64,000 bases of DNA from Anniella stebbinsi (GCA_029215795.1 JARDYH010000001.1:120343033-120407032); one strand, 5' to 3'. Positions 45,193 through 56,808 are shown, numbered from the stretch's first letter. The notes: a model not told the origin generated them from the sequence alone. Translations and numbers: made by a program.

Positions 45193-45694
45193 GGCCTAGT
45201 TCGGAGGACACGATAATCAACGGGGGGGGGGGGGACAATCGTCAGTTGTGTTGCTTATTGTGTCGCGTGGAGGGCAATACACGACTCACAACTGACAGTG
45301 TGCTATTTTTGACGCTTAATGGAGAAAAACAATGGACTTGCACGTTGTTTATCCCGAATTCCATCGTTTAAAGTGTTGTGTGGAGGGAACACCCCCCTCT
45401 CTGTGTACTATTCCGTTTGGTCATGGAGTTCGCCTGCCGGAGCAGCCAAAATAACCCCTGCTGCTCCAATACAGCCGGCAGAACTTGCAGTGCATGCTGG
45501 GATACCGCCGGAGGACTGAAGGAGGTGGGAGGGAGGAGGCGCAGCAGCCCAGAAGGACGCCAGGACTTTTAGCTGCATGACAGGGGGAGGGGCAACATAT
45601 AGTGTGGCGGGTGCTGCGGTGGCAGCGCCAAAATAGCGCATGGTCAGTATGCCATTTCCCCCTCCGTTTCCTAAAGTGTTGTCCGAATTCACCC
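45193..45694. mobile_element. Harbinger-related MITE, 502 bp
   Basis: The left end GGCCTAGTTCGGAGGACACG and right end GTGTTGTCCGAATTCACCC are imperfect inverted copies of the terminal motif of the autonomous element at 24660-31089. Flanking triplets are ATT and ATA, so the 3-bp duplication is not exact. Interior 'tgctgggataccgccggaggactg' matches 'tgctgggatacctgctggaggactg' near the right end of the autonomous element. This points to a deletion derivative of a related family. No coding capacity. It lies between the EIF2S3 and KLHL15 promoters. Confidence 0.75.
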
Positions 45695-45734
45695 ATAGTC
45701 TCCCTGGACCTTTGGTCTTCATGGTTGTTGAGTT

Positions 45735-46440
45735 AAATTCATGCAGCTGCTGGGCAAAGTTATTAATACCTCATTAAAGGAGGATGAAGAGCAGTTCTTA
45801 AGAATGTGGTGGTCCGCTCTGCTCTCAAGAAACCAACATCATGTAAGGAGGATTTGGCTAGCTTCAGATGTGTTTCCAACCTCCCCTCTCTAGTGTGTAA
45901 TAGCAGAGCAACTCAAGACAAATTCTTGCATGATACATCCAATACTATGTCAACTGCACAGCATTCCAACTTTGGCCATCTAATCAACCACAGTTTTGTA
46001 TACCTGCTCCACATGATGTAAGAACTGTTGCGGATACAAACAAGGTCTTTACATCAGTTACTCCAAGACTTGTAAAACAATTTCCCCCAGAAGTGCAGAA
46101 CTTGCCCTCCTTAGTACCTTTTAGAAGAGGCTTCAAAGTAGGTCTCTTTCCTTGAGCCTTTAGTGCAGTCTCCCCCAACCTGGTGCCCTCCAGGTGTTTT
46201 GGACTTCAACTCTCTTCATTCCGAGCCACCATGGCAGGTGGTCAAGAATTCTGGGAGTTGTAGTCCAAAACATCCAGGGAGCACCAGCTTGGGGATGACT
46301 GCTCTAGTCTTTCTGACAGTTGGTTTGTCTGAGTCAGTGTTTCATTTTCTTTCTGTTTTATGCTCTATTTTAATGAGCTTAAACAATGTAAGCTGCCTTC
46401 AATTTGGAGAGAAATGTTTTAAATGAACAAATAAAATAAT
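45735..46440 (+). mobile_element. decayed LINE with an inserted MITE
   Basis: Near 45806-45900 the frame reads VVRSALKKPTSCKEDLASFR then SNLPSL, the start of a reverse-transcriptase domain in L2/CR1-like elements (LKKP...L..FRPVSNLPFLSK pattern). At 46060-46140 a C-terminal remnant reads FPPEVQNLPSLVPFRRGFK. A 3' end with 'atgtaagctgcc...aaataaaataatt' follows at 46385-46440. A palindromic MITE at 46172-46294 interrupts it. Confidence 0.7.
46172..46294. mobile_element. palindromic MITE ('ggactacaactccca' family)
   Basis: The arms 'cccccaacctggtgccctccaggtgttttggactt' and 'agtccaaaacatccagggagcaccagcttgggg' are inverted copies. Same family as 37537-37731. It is inserted in the LINE remnant and is therefore younger than that LINE. 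Confidence 0.8.
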
Positions 46441-48150
46441 TGCCAGCAATGTTAGTCTGCCATTTATATAGTCCAATCTGGACTGTCTTTATGCAAGAGG
46501 ATAAATAGACATGAATCAGATGTGGACTGAGCAATCCTACACACCAATTATGCTGGGGAAAGTGATATGCTGCTGCTATGGTTGCACAACATCCACCAAA
46601 TCCTACACTTATCCAGCCAAGAACACAAGGGGAAAAACACACTGCATTGAAAAACATACAAAATGTAGCAAAAACAAAACAAACAAACAAAACACAAGAC
46701 AGCTGCATCCTCAGTACTTACAGCAACACCACCATTGCCTGCTAATCACGGGCTGTTATGGCGATGACTCGCCCGTGCTACTCAGACCAGAGGGAGCCAT
46801 TGCACTTGCACATCCCCAAGGTAGTTTTCTGACCCCTCACACAACAGTGGCACAGCTGAGCATCATCTATTACAAGAGCTCCTGTGTCATAGGCAGCAGT
46901 AATTCAACTGCCACAAATCCTTAAGAATCCCTGCAGGCAGGGGCTAAAGCCCCCTTACACCACACAGGGCTTCCAAGTACTGTTTTTTATTGTAGCACAC
47001 AAAGGGAAGAAATATATTACATACCACAGCAAACATGCTTAGGATTATGTTGTCTTGCAATCACTTATTCCAGAGTAGCCCTCTCTTAACAGGTTTCTGG
47101 CTTGAAGTCTTGCATGCAGCCTAGATCCAGCAAGAAAAAAACAGAGGAACTCTCGGGGGTGCACAAGGAATAGGCCCAAGATGTTTTGACAAAGGTCCCC
47201 TTTTAGAGGCACTATGAACAATAGCATTAACCATTGATATGCCATTAAAACATCTGACATTTTTAAAACATTAAATCATGAGTATTATTACAAAATAAGA
47301 ACAGGAATGTGCAGTGCAATCCTGAGTATGTTTATTCAGAAGTATTTTTAAGTTCAATGGAACTTACTCCTAGGTAAGTGTGTCTATGGTTGCAGCCAAT
47401 GATATTAACAAATATAAGGTTATAATTCTAGAACAAACATTGCTAACAATGACTGATTAACTGGAATACATTTTGTGTATACATTCAAGTAGGTATGAAG
47501 ACATTTTAAACATATAAGTCACAACCTCCTCCAGTCACCTCTTTGCACATGATAGAATGTGCATTTATCAGTAGGAAAATATGTTCTGCAATATCTATGG
47601 AGGAAATAGTTTACTGTATGAAGAATTAAATGGCCCAGATAATAGTTTGAAATTGCATAAAACTGAACAGTGAATTTGTAAGCTGCCTTGATGGATGATT
47701 GCTTTGGAACCATATGTAAGTTGCTCTGAGCTCAGAAATGTACTATGTTACTGCAACAATGTATTTGAGTGGTGTGGTGTTGGACTTCAACTGGTAAGAC
47801 TCAGGCATAAAGCAGCCCTCGATCTTGCTAAGTGATCCTCAGCAAGAAATAGGAAATATATATGCCCCCCCAGCCCTTTCGAGGAAGTGTCAGATACAAA
47901 CGTAATAATCAAATATGAATACATCTCCAACATCTTTATCACTCACACCAAACTACAGTCCCCAGGATTCTTTGGGGAGGAAGCCATGACAATTGAACTG
48001 GCATATAACTGAAATAAGTTTGTACTGTAGAGATTTTTAATGAAGATGCGCCTTAGGCAGAGTTGTAAATACAACTGAAATACATGGCACATTCAGGGAA
48101 GCAAAACGGGAACTGATGAAATCAAGGTGAGGCAGGTTTTAAAGCCTTGA
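46441..48150. other. intergenic DNA upstream of KLHL15
   Basis: AT-rich DNA with one dispersed short repeat (47312-47397) and LINE-like 3' debris near 47660-47720. ORFs at 46511-46924 and 46379-46708 show no domain. No gene recognised. Confidence 0.5.
47312..47397. repeat. small palindromic dispersed repeat
   Basis: Begins 'cagtgcaatcctgagtatgtttattcagaagta' and ends 'taggtaagtgtgtctatggttgcagcc', with imperfect inverted termini. Same family as 14639-14712. Confidence 0.65.
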
Positions 48151-48169
48151 GGACGGAGGGCGAAGAAAT

Positions 48170-48900
48170 AAGTCCACCGAGGCAGATTTTGTGAGGGGGA
48201 GAAAGAGTGGGAGGCTGACATGATTCCGCCGAGGCGGGCGCTGAATAGGAAGCGCGGCTATGAATGGGAAGCGAGAGGGGGGGGAGGCTCGTCGTTCAGG
48301 GTGCTGGGAGCGAGGAGGAGCTAGCGTTGCGTGTGGGGTTGGCGGCTTTTGTGAGGCAACGGCAGCGACAGCGAATGGAGCGGGCGGCCGGTGTGCGCGA
48401 AGTGGGAAGGTGGCAACGACGGCAGCTGCGACGGCCTCAGCAGTGGCAGCAACTCCGTATTCATGGAGATTCCTCCTCCTCCTCTCTCTTCTTCTATGCG
48501 CGTCCCTCTGCCTTCCCTACAGGTGGCGGCAGCGGAAGTGACGGTCAGTGTGGGGTGCTTGTCTTTGGGGGAAGATGGAGACTGTGGCTGTGCTAGGCAG
48601 TGAAGAAGGTAAACAACTGTGAGAGGGAAGGGAGAGGCAGAGACTCTGGGAGCAGGCGGGGGGCGAAGCCGGGGCCGGCAAAAGCCGGTGCCCGGACAAT
48701 GCCTCCAAAAGAGGCCTCACACACGCAGGCATTACGCACAAGAGGTGAGGAGGGAGCCCAGGCGCGGCACCTCAGTCACTACATCGCCCACTTCAGCCCC
48801 CCTGTGAGGCTATCCTTCTCTGTCATTATGTTACCCAGAGACCCCCCCTCTCCGCAGGGTCAGCGGGAAGAACTGTGTCTTCAGTGCTGCTGAGAGGTAG
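48170..48900. promoter_or_regulatory. KLHL15: KLHL15 CpG-island promoter
   Basis: CpG-rich block starting near 48,170 and fading after 48,900. It contains the inferred first exon and an ETS-type CGGAAGTG followed by ACG at 48533-48543, a composite common in housekeeping promoters. The plus-strand ORF starting at 48260 is rich in Gly, Ala and Arg and looks compositional. Confidence 0.75.
48260..48608 (+). other. KLHL15: KLHL15 non-coding first exon (inferred)
   Basis: The KLHL15 coding exon begins with a splice acceptor only 7 nt before its ATG, so nearly all 5' UTR must lie upstream. The island offers donor GAAGAAG|GTAAAC with GT at 48609-48610. A second possible exon has acceptor TCCGCAG at 48851-48857 and donor GAGAG|GTAGGT at 48896/48897. 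The left end given here is a guess. Confidence 0.5.
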
Positions 48901-49289
48901 GTGAAGCTAGTAGAGGGCCGTCCTTACTCTTCTTGTCTCTCTCCCTCTCCTTGTTCTATCTATATGCTCTTTGCCGCTTTTCTGGTTCCTCATGGGTTAT
49001 ACTCTTTTCTCCATACTCCTTCCCAGACTCATCTTTTCCTTCTTGTATTCTCCTCCATCATGTTTGGGCCAAAAAGGGCTCATTACTTTTTTTATCTTCC
49101 TCTCCATCCCAGTTTCAAGGAGCAATTGCTTTATTTTAAGAGAAAAGCAGCATCTTGGGTGAGGCTTCTCAGAGAGTAAAGGCTGTTAAGCCTATATAAA
49201 GTTGAAGATTTCATAGTCATGAATGGCTATTAGTCCCGATGGCTATATGCTACCTCTAGTATCAGAGCTAAATGGGTGGGAGGGTGCTG

Positions 49290-49470
49290 TTGCACTATAA
49301 AGACTGATCTCTTCCGACAGGCCTACCCAGTCGAATTTCAAGAGTTTTATTGGTATTTTAACAATGTGTTAGTTTTTATATGTTTGTAATCAGTTTTATG
49401 TATTTTATATCATTTGTTTTTAATGTTGTTCCCCGCCTCGATCCAGAGGGAGAGACGGGTAATAAATAAA
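49290..49470 (+). mobile_element. LINE 3' end, sense orientation
   Basis: Reads KTDLFRQAYPVEFQEFY at the start, the C-terminal signature seen inverted at 57570-57640 (KTDLFWQAYPDEF). Then follows 'ttgttccccgcctcgatccagagggagagacgggtaataaataaata', the 3' terminus with an AAAT/AAT tail. Same family as 57405-57690, opposite strand. Confidence 0.75.
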
Positions 49471-49522
49471 TAATAATAATAATAATAATAATAATAATTA
49501 TTATTATTATTATTATTATTAT
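49457..49522. repeat. palindromic (TAA)n(TTA)n microsatellite
   Basis: About nine AAT units are followed directly by about eight ATT units, making a near-perfect palindrome centred near 49497. The left half begins as the tail of the LINE at 49290-49470. Able to form a cruciform or hairpin. Confidence 0.9.
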
Positions 49523-49645
49523 GTCCTGCTTGTGGATTTCCCTTGGACAGCTAGTTGGCCACTGTGTGAACAGAATGCTGGACTAGTTGAACCCTTGGTC
49601 TGGTCCAGCATGGCTTTTCTCATGTTCTTATGATACCATGATCCT
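49523..49645 (+). mobile_element. LINE/SINE 3' fragment
   Basis: The sequence 'tcctgcttgtggatttcccttggacagctagttggccactgtgtgaacagaatgctggactagttgaacccttggtctggtccagcatggcttttctcatgttctta' matches the 41640 fragment and the inverse of the 54903 start. It follows the palindromic microsatellite immediately. Confidence 0.65.
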
Positions 49646-51799
49646 TTGGGGGTTTCTCAGCAGTTCCTATTGCTATTGGGAAATTGTGTGATGGCTCTGG
49701 GTGTCAGTAAGGCATCGTCCTCTCAGGTGTTATTTCTCTAAAGAGGGTGGTATGGTGAAGCTGTCTCCCCCTCTGGTTCCTTAGATAAACCAACCACGAT
49801 TAACAAGGTGAGGAAGAAGATTGGCATTTCTCCTTGCCTTGTGTGTATGAACATACTAGTAATAGTTCTAAGAACACAAAACTCTGAAGTCTTCAATATT
49901 TAAAATGCACGTGGTAGGGAAAACAGCGTTACAAACTTGGAGTTTTATCTCCAATGTTAGTCATACTTAAGTCCCGTTCCATGTGTCTATTCTAAGTAGG
50001 ACTAACATTGGATACAAACCTTGCTTTACATTAATCTCTATCCACGTTTTAAGCCTAGTTTGCATGAAGGTACTCTAGTGTAGTTTCCTTTCTATTTCAC
50101 TTTTTGTTGAAGATATTACTATAAAATGCCCGAAAATTGCTTTTAATGGGGATTATGCTAAAAGAATTAGTGGAAGTTTATTATTATTAGTGTGGATTAT
50201 GTCCACTACCAGGTGAATTGGAGTGACTGATGTACCTATTAAATTCCCAGTTTACTGTGAAATCATGACCCATTGGAGGCTTGATACGCAGATTTCTATG
50301 AGACTCCAAACTGCAAGACATGATCATTGGCTTTATTGCTGTCTTGGGAGAAAGGCAGGATATAAATGTAATAAACAAATATATTATTTACTTTTTAAAA
50401 TAAAATTAGGGCTGTTATATGATTAAAGACATCTTTAAACAATAGTTTTGAAGGGGGGAATTATTGAATGTATGCATATTTGTGTTGCAACAACACCATC
50501 TTAGAAGACATTGCCTCTTATCGTGTGAGAGAAAGAGCCTTTCTGAGATTACACTTGTCACTTACCATTTTTGTAACTACTTATAGTAAATAAATAAATA
50601 AATTTGGAAAATTGTTCAATTAATCAGGACCATCTTCTTTGTTGATCATAAGTTTTAAAAGTTATTTATGTGTTTAACTAAATGGTGCAGACTGAATATA
50701 AATGTTACCTTAGCAACAAGCTGTCCAGTAATAATGCACGATGACCATATATTTGTACAATATGGCTTGTAAGATAAATATTATAACTTTTTGTGCAGAA
50801 TGCTTCTGAAATACAGGAATAATTTTTGAAGCTTAAGCCTCAATTACTGAAGATCCCATAGAGATTTAAGTTGCTTCTTACTGAGCCAAATCTAAAACAC
50901 TGTTTTCTGTACTGTGTCTCTGGCTGTATTGCACTTTGACAGAAATATTAAAATAGATTACTGTTGCTTTATTGGTATTCTACTTAAATATCATAGAAGT
51001 TAACTGTTGGCCTGATAGTTGTACCTAGCTTTAGTAATAAATGCAATGTAAATATTTGATTATCAATACTATTATAGCAGAAAGGTCTTTATGTACAAAT
51101 GGCTCGTTCCATAGTAGTAGCATGAAAAATTTGTCTCAAATGCAGTGTTTTTCAAATTAATCAAAATTGACTATGGAACCAATCCAAATTTGGTGCTTTG
51201 TTTTTTCTTCCAGTTATGGCATTTTTCCAAAATGGCTGCTTGGATAATTTTGGTGTGGAAACTGCAAAAAGTAGAAATAAAACGAACAATTCGAACATCA
51301 GTATTAATAAGGCTGTAGAGTAGCATGCATAACTTAATTCAAACTGTAATTTCATCAGTGACATTGACATGTACAGGAACATAGATATAAGTGCATTGCA
51401 ATTCATTCTTTTGAAACAGGACGTTTCCAGAACCATCTGACATACATTCACAATGAATGAAACTGTGGAAGAATAATCTAGTGTAGTTTACATACCATAA
51501 TGATTCTAACCCCATGGTGATGGCAATAGAAGTATCTGTGTATTCACCAATGATTGTTTCTTCACATGGAGATAGCCTGGTAGATGGTATGCTGTTGCAA
51601 GCCAGCTGCCATTGGTAGAATCTGTTTACAGTCTACCCTATGAAAACATTTCCTTCTGTTCATTTACTATATGTGCATTCATTGTTGTCTTTGTACAGCA
51701 GTACAGTGCACCATTAAGTGTAGCCCTTGACTGCGTGAAAGAGTGACAATGTTTTAATCTTCTACCCATAGTTCTTAAATTGAAATCTGCAAAGGAACA

Positions 51800-52125
51800 A
51801 AATGTTTATAGAGGCAGAATCCCTTCTGTTCCGCCACTTCCCTTCTGCAAGTGGTAGGTCCTGCCAATTCTATTGCACAAGTGGGATCCAGCACAAGAGA
51901 GATCCTAGAGGAAGCCCCCAAATGAGTGGAAATCCTCATTTCTGGAAGGAGAGAATTCGGTGGAACTTATGAGAGCTTCACCGACCTGCCTACTTCCAGA
52001 AATGAACTTTTCCACTTATATTGAGTTTCCCCAGAAGTGCTAAATTGATGTTGCACAAGTGGTGGGGGCTTCTGGCACAACAGAATGAATGGGGACGGGT
52101 TTTGCCCTATGATTGTAATAGCAGA
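51800..52125. repeat. partly palindromic repeat
   Basis: Contains 'aaatgagtggaaatcctcatttctggaagg' and, inverted, 'cttccagaaatgaacttttccactta', flanked by 'gcacaagtgg'-type motifs on both sides. Looks like a decayed MITE; no target duplication seen. Non-coding. Confidence 0.4.
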
Positions 52126-53040
52126 ATCAACGGTCCTAGTTAGAATTCTTGAGCAACTAGCAGTGGCATCTTGCATGGTGTATTGCTTGTTTTTAAAAAA
52201 ATGTAATGTCAAGAAAGTTAGACAGTCCTTTTTTCATTAACTCTTCAGAAGGTATACCCGTTGGTTGACAGCTGTGCTAAAGTAGTAATTCTAAGAAGCA
52301 CATCTGTGTCTTCAGTCTCATATTTTCATTTTACTGTTGTGGCCTGGTTTAGTCTTTGTTTTTGTATTGACATAGGGGTGAGTGAAATGTTATCAGTGAT
52401 TTCCTACGGTTGGTCAGAGGTGTCTTTTCCAAAACTTTTTAAACTGTGTCTGTCGTACACATTTTTAGTGTCTTTCCATCATTATCCTTCATTATGATAG
52501 TATCCGCTTTAAGAGCTAACTGTCCTTTACTGGAAAGAACCGCCTGAGTCTTCAGAAGACATCATTATTGCCTCTATACTACTGTGGAAATAATGCTGTT
52601 TGAGTACACTCTGCTCATTATAGTGGGGGTATTCAGCAGGTTCAAAATAATTGGGAATTCCAGAAATCAACCAAAATCCATTATTAGAGGGAACATGTAG
52701 GTTAAGGAATCATGAAATATGTTTCCCTGTTCCTTTTTATTTCCTTTTTACTAGATGATTGCACTTATAGATAATCAGCTGGTTAGGTGACAATGTGTGA
52801 TGATCCTTCAATTTCACTCAAACTGAAATCTGACTTCTTTATTTTAAAAATTATGGCAACATACTTAAAATCAGAATACTTTCTCCTCCTCCCTCTAAAT
52901 ATTTTGTACAATATTTCATAAGACATTTTGCTTCCTGTTGGCTTGGTGTGTGTTTCCTACTCTCATTTCATTGGAACACAGAGAGCAGCAGTTGTCAGTG
53001 GCTTCCTTTGAATATAACGCTAAATCATAGTTTAGTGCAG

Positions 53041-53993
53041 GTGTGGGGAACCTCATTTAGCTTGAGGGCTGAATTCAATTTTGGAGAAGCTGTTGGGGGC
53101 ACATTACAGTGCTGGGTGGGGCCAAAAATACAAAAGAAAATATTTAAAATACCAGCATATTTTAGATTAAATCTTTTACTGCCGATAACTAACCTTAGGA
53201 GAGACATTTCAGATCTTTAGAATGTGGAAAAAACTGCACAAAAGCCAGGAAACTGAATGATCACTACTCAGAAAGACTCGATTTAATCATGTGACTCCCC
53301 CCCCCACAGTGCACGCTTCCTTGCTATAAGATTAATATATATTTTACACAACTCAGAGTTACCAAAGGCTCATTCTTGTTGGTATAATCTTAATATTTAC
53401 AAGCAGATGCAGGTTTCATTTTTAGCTTCTTGTGCTGACCTATTTCACTCCCAACAATCTATTCATTGAATTTTTTGAAACTTAGCACCTAAGAGGTAAG
53501 GGGTTGATTCTGTGTACATAGATTTGCAAAGGAACAATGGGATTGTGATCTCTGCAGACACTAATTCACAGTTTTGAGACCTGTAAAACCAAGCATTTGT
53601 GATAATATCGTCTAGATAGAAAAATTGCCCAATAATCTTACAGAAACCTCTGGAAGAGCATGACATTGTGAATGGATTAATGGAATTTAATCATTTACCA
53701 AAAACTTTAAACATTGCATGAATATACAGCCTCATGCTACATAATTAAAAACGAATCCTTATTTCATGATGAATAACCTTTGGACTATAATGTATCTTAA
53801 ATAGAAAACTATTTTTAGATAGATTTTTCCTCAAAAAGTATTTTATTTAAAAAATCCAATTTAAATTTTAAAAATCCAATTTAATTTTTTTTAAAAAAAA
53901 ATCATTGATTTTTATCCACCCTGGTTGGGGGACAGGGAGTAGACATCTGGGTAACCCTGGATTTGACTAGTGGGCCTAAAGTTTCTCACCCCT
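53041..53993. mobile_element. hAT-like element interrupted by another hAT
   Basis: The left part begins 'caggtgtggggaacctcatttag' at about 53038 and the right part ends 'aaagtttctcacccctg' near 53993, imperfect inverted termini. Interior 'ttttggagaagctgttgggggc' matches the element at 36758. The middle (53258-53923) is a second element, so this one is older. Confidence 0.65.
53258..53923 (-). mobile_element. hAT non-autonomous element, truncated copy
   Basis: Near-identical inverted copy of the element at 60386-61097. Its right end 'tttttatccaccctg' is intact; the other end lacks roughly 65 bp, starting only at 'gatcactactcagaaag'. It contains a 67-codon minus-strand ORF (53463-53666) that differs from its partner's ORF at only a few residues. 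The conservation reflects recent common origin and I do not recognise the peptide. Confidence 0.85.
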
Positions 53994-54570
53994 GTTCTAG
54001 CACCACAGAAATGAGCCTAGGTGAGTCTTTGTCTCATATTCTTCATCCTCCTCTCTTTTCCTCTGCCACAGCCATGAGGAGAAGATTAAAAATATTTGTT
54101 TCCACTTTCAAGTAGCTAGGGCTTATTATCATGGCTGAAACAGAACAAACTGTAATTTTAACTATGTTTGTCCAAATAAGCCAACTTCAAACCATGGGTT
54201 TTGATCCTAGCTTGTTTGAATAAACCAAGTTTAAAACTAGCCAGTTCCTTGTACAGACATAACAAAAAATCTAGTTAGTTGAAAGAGTGATGTTTCTGAT
54301 CTCTTTAAGGTCATGTTAGAAGGGGAGCAGGTGTATGAATGTAATGCTGAACTATTGGGCGGTACATAAATGTAATAAATAAAATCTGAATGAGGCTAAC
54401 GTGTGTATCTTATGGTAGTTATGAGAGAAACACGCAAGTAGGAATTATCTGTGTCAGGCTTGTTTACCTTTTATTGATGAAAACATTCATCCGAATACCA
54501 ATCACCTAGATGTGGGTAAATTGCCATTTTTCTGTGAAGCTACCAAACATAAGCATAAATTGTCATTTTC

Positions 54571-54890
54571 TATGGCCTGGGTTGCATGTAACAACAACAC
54601 ATAGGTTCAGTATGGGTTATCATTGAATCATGAGTTGTCATTACATGTGAACCCTGCATATGGTTTAGCCATGGGTTGTTAAGCACAAACAACCCAGGAA
54701 GAGAACCTAGGGTTTGTTTTTGGGTTGTGAACTCTGGGTTGTTCATGACTACCAACTCATAGTTAAACATAGTGCAGAGTTCACACATAATGACAACCCA
54801 TAATTCAAAAATAACCCCTACTCATCCCCTACTCTGGGTTGTTATGTGTGAACCAAGTCATAGACCTGGTTTGGATAACATGGCCCATAG
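54571..54890. mobile_element. MITE with GGGTTGT repeats
   Basis: Begins CTATGGCCTGGGTTGCATG and ends with ATGGCCCATAG, imperfect inverted ends. The interior holds many 'gggttgtt'/'aacaaccca' units in both orientations. Similar vocabulary occurs at 55454-55575 and in the MITE flanking the Harbinger. Family not determined. Confidence 0.55.
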
Positions 54891-54902
54891 TCTGTTCTAG
54901 AG

Positions 54903-55445
54903 TTAAGAACATAAGAAGAACCATGCTGGTTCAGACCAAGGGTCTATCTAGTGCAGCATTCTGTTTACACAGGAGCCAACCGGCTGTTGATCAGGAACCC
55001 ATAGGCAGGACACAAGTGCAATAGCATCCTCCCAGCCATGTTCCCCAGCAACTGATGTACATAAGCTTACTGCCTCTGCTACTGGAAGTAGCACATAGTT
55101 ATCAGGACTAGTAGCCATTGATAGCCTTTTCCTCTAAGAATTTATCTAACCCCCTTTTAAAGCAATCCAAATTGGTGACTACATCTTGTGGTAGTGAATT
55201 CCATGGTTTAACTATGTGCTTCCTTCTATCTATCTTGAATCTCCCACTAATCAGCTTCATGGGATGACTCCAGGTTCTGGTATTTTGCAAGAGGGAGAAA
55301 AATGTCTCCCTACTCACATTCTCCACACTATGCATAACTTTGTATACCTCTATCACGTCTCCCCTTAGTCTCCTTTTTTCTCAAGCTAAACAGTCCCAGC
55401 TGTTGTAACATTCCCTCACAGGGGAGATACTCCAGCCCCTTGAGC
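54903..55445 (-). mobile_element. CR1/L3-like LINE 3' region
   Basis: On the minus strand the frame at 55108-55356 reads DMIEVYKVMHSVENVSRETF-like sequence, then LLQNTRTWSHPMKLISGRFK, and WNSLPQDVV..FKRGLDKF, the classical ORF2 C-terminus of CR1/L3-type LINEs. One segment around the KHIVKPWNSLP junction lacks residues usually present. The 3' end runs to about 54903 with 'cagaccaagggtctatctagtgcagcattctg'. Better preserved than the copy at 7084-7430. Confidence 0.8.
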
Positions 55446-55453
55446 ATGAGTTA

Positions 55454-55578
55454 TGCCACACTTGCCTGGTTCACACAACATAACAACCTCAGAGAGGTGT
55501 TGTATGTGCAAAATGGCGCAGCCTTGCCATGGGTTAAATAGCCCATGGTGGGCTGTCACGTTGCATGATCCAGCCCTT
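55454..55578. mobile_element. MITE-like fragment
   Basis: The sequence 'ttgcctggttcacacaacataacaacctcag...gccatgggttaaatagcccatggtgggctgtcacgttgcatgatccagcc' has partly inverted halves and shares 'aacaacc/gggtta' motifs with 54571-54890. Boundaries uncertain. Confidence 0.4.
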
Positions 55579-56563
55579 TGTGCATCTCACAGCAACCATT
55601 GAATTGTCTTTGGAAAGGTAAATGAGGTGATCTGTAGCAATAACGGTGTCTGTCTCAGATTCAGGTATTTAGTTGCCTCTTTCACAAAATGTATTGCATG
55701 TAAAATTATTGATGCAGAATGTTCAGGTTCTTTGAACAGAAGTAGAAGATCAAGTTCGGGTAATGGACAAACAGGCTGATTCTGTGAAATGTGAAATGCC
55801 AACCATGTGTTTTATCATCTTCTTAATGTGTTGTTCTCAGACAGTTTTTTTGTTTTTTGTTTTTGCATTAGGATGCCAATTAGATATCTTTTCCACATTT
55901 TTTTGAATGGGTTGCATCAGAGTGAACGGGGCACATGAAAATATATTTGAATAGAAGTTGACATCTCAGATCAAATGTGAGGTTCAAAAGGTGCTATGTC
56001 TGCCACTTCCAAATAAGACTAAGTTCAAAGTGGCCTTATATTTTATTTTGATCAGTATGACATGACACACTACATGCCATTCAGATTTCATGCTTTCACT
56101 CTGAAGTGAGCATTTCCCCATCTTGACAGCTCAGCTATTACCTAAAATGTAATTTACCACATTAGATGGATAATTCTGTGGTGAATGTAAAACCTTATTA
56201 AGGGAATAAACTTGTATTGCCTATTTTAAGAACCAGAAGGAATAAAATTGAAAAATGCTAATTGGTTTTCTTATTTGCTAAGAAGCTGCAGGTGGTGTTA
56301 AGGTGACTTAGGGCACAATCGTATGCATGTTTAGACAAGAACAAGTGCTACATCTCCCAGCATGCCACAGCCAGCCATGGCTACGTGGAGCATGCTGGGA
56401 GTTGTAGGACTTTTTTTTCTTTCTAAACATGGCATAGATTGCACCCTTAATTGTAGCATTTGAGACTCTTTTGATTAGGCAAGATTGACTGATGATTGAG
56501 ATAGCAGAAATACAATTGGTTGCTATTGCTACATATATGTGGCTTATAAAGAAAATCAAGAAG

Positions 56564-56808
56564 ATTGAAGACACATTGTTATTTTTTAAATTTTATTTAA
56601 AGTGATACAACAAAACAATAACATAATAATACTAAAACAATAATTAATAATAATAAGTACAAATAAAAATAATAACTAATTATACAATTAAACTAATTTT
56701 TAAAAATGTGCTTTGTTCCTTCATCTATACTCAGAGTTGAAGCAGGCATGAAAAACCGGTTGTGATGCATATTGAACAAATCTCCCCCATATTGAAGACA
56801 CATTGTTA
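56564..56808 (-). mobile_element. retroposed insert with 18-bp target duplication
   Basis: Perfect 18-bp direct repeats ATTGAAGACACATTGTTA at 56564-56581 and 56791-56808 bracket a 209-bp insert that starts with T-rich sequence (a minus-strand A-rich tail with AATAAA). This is the signature of LINE-driven target-primed insertion. The minus-strand 5' part begins 'atgggggagatttgttcaatatgcatcac', probably the 5'-truncated 3' UTR of a LINE; the exact source is unknown. Confidence 0.85.

Noticed and set aside
46511..46924. 137-codon ORF upstream of KLHL15
   Set aside because: No recognisable domain, poor coding character and repeat-like surroundings.
48260..48541. Gly/Ala/Arg-rich ORF in the KLHL15 island as a gene or uORF
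   Set aside because: No domain, several overlapping frames are open, and the KLHL15 start is fixed by homology at 61558.
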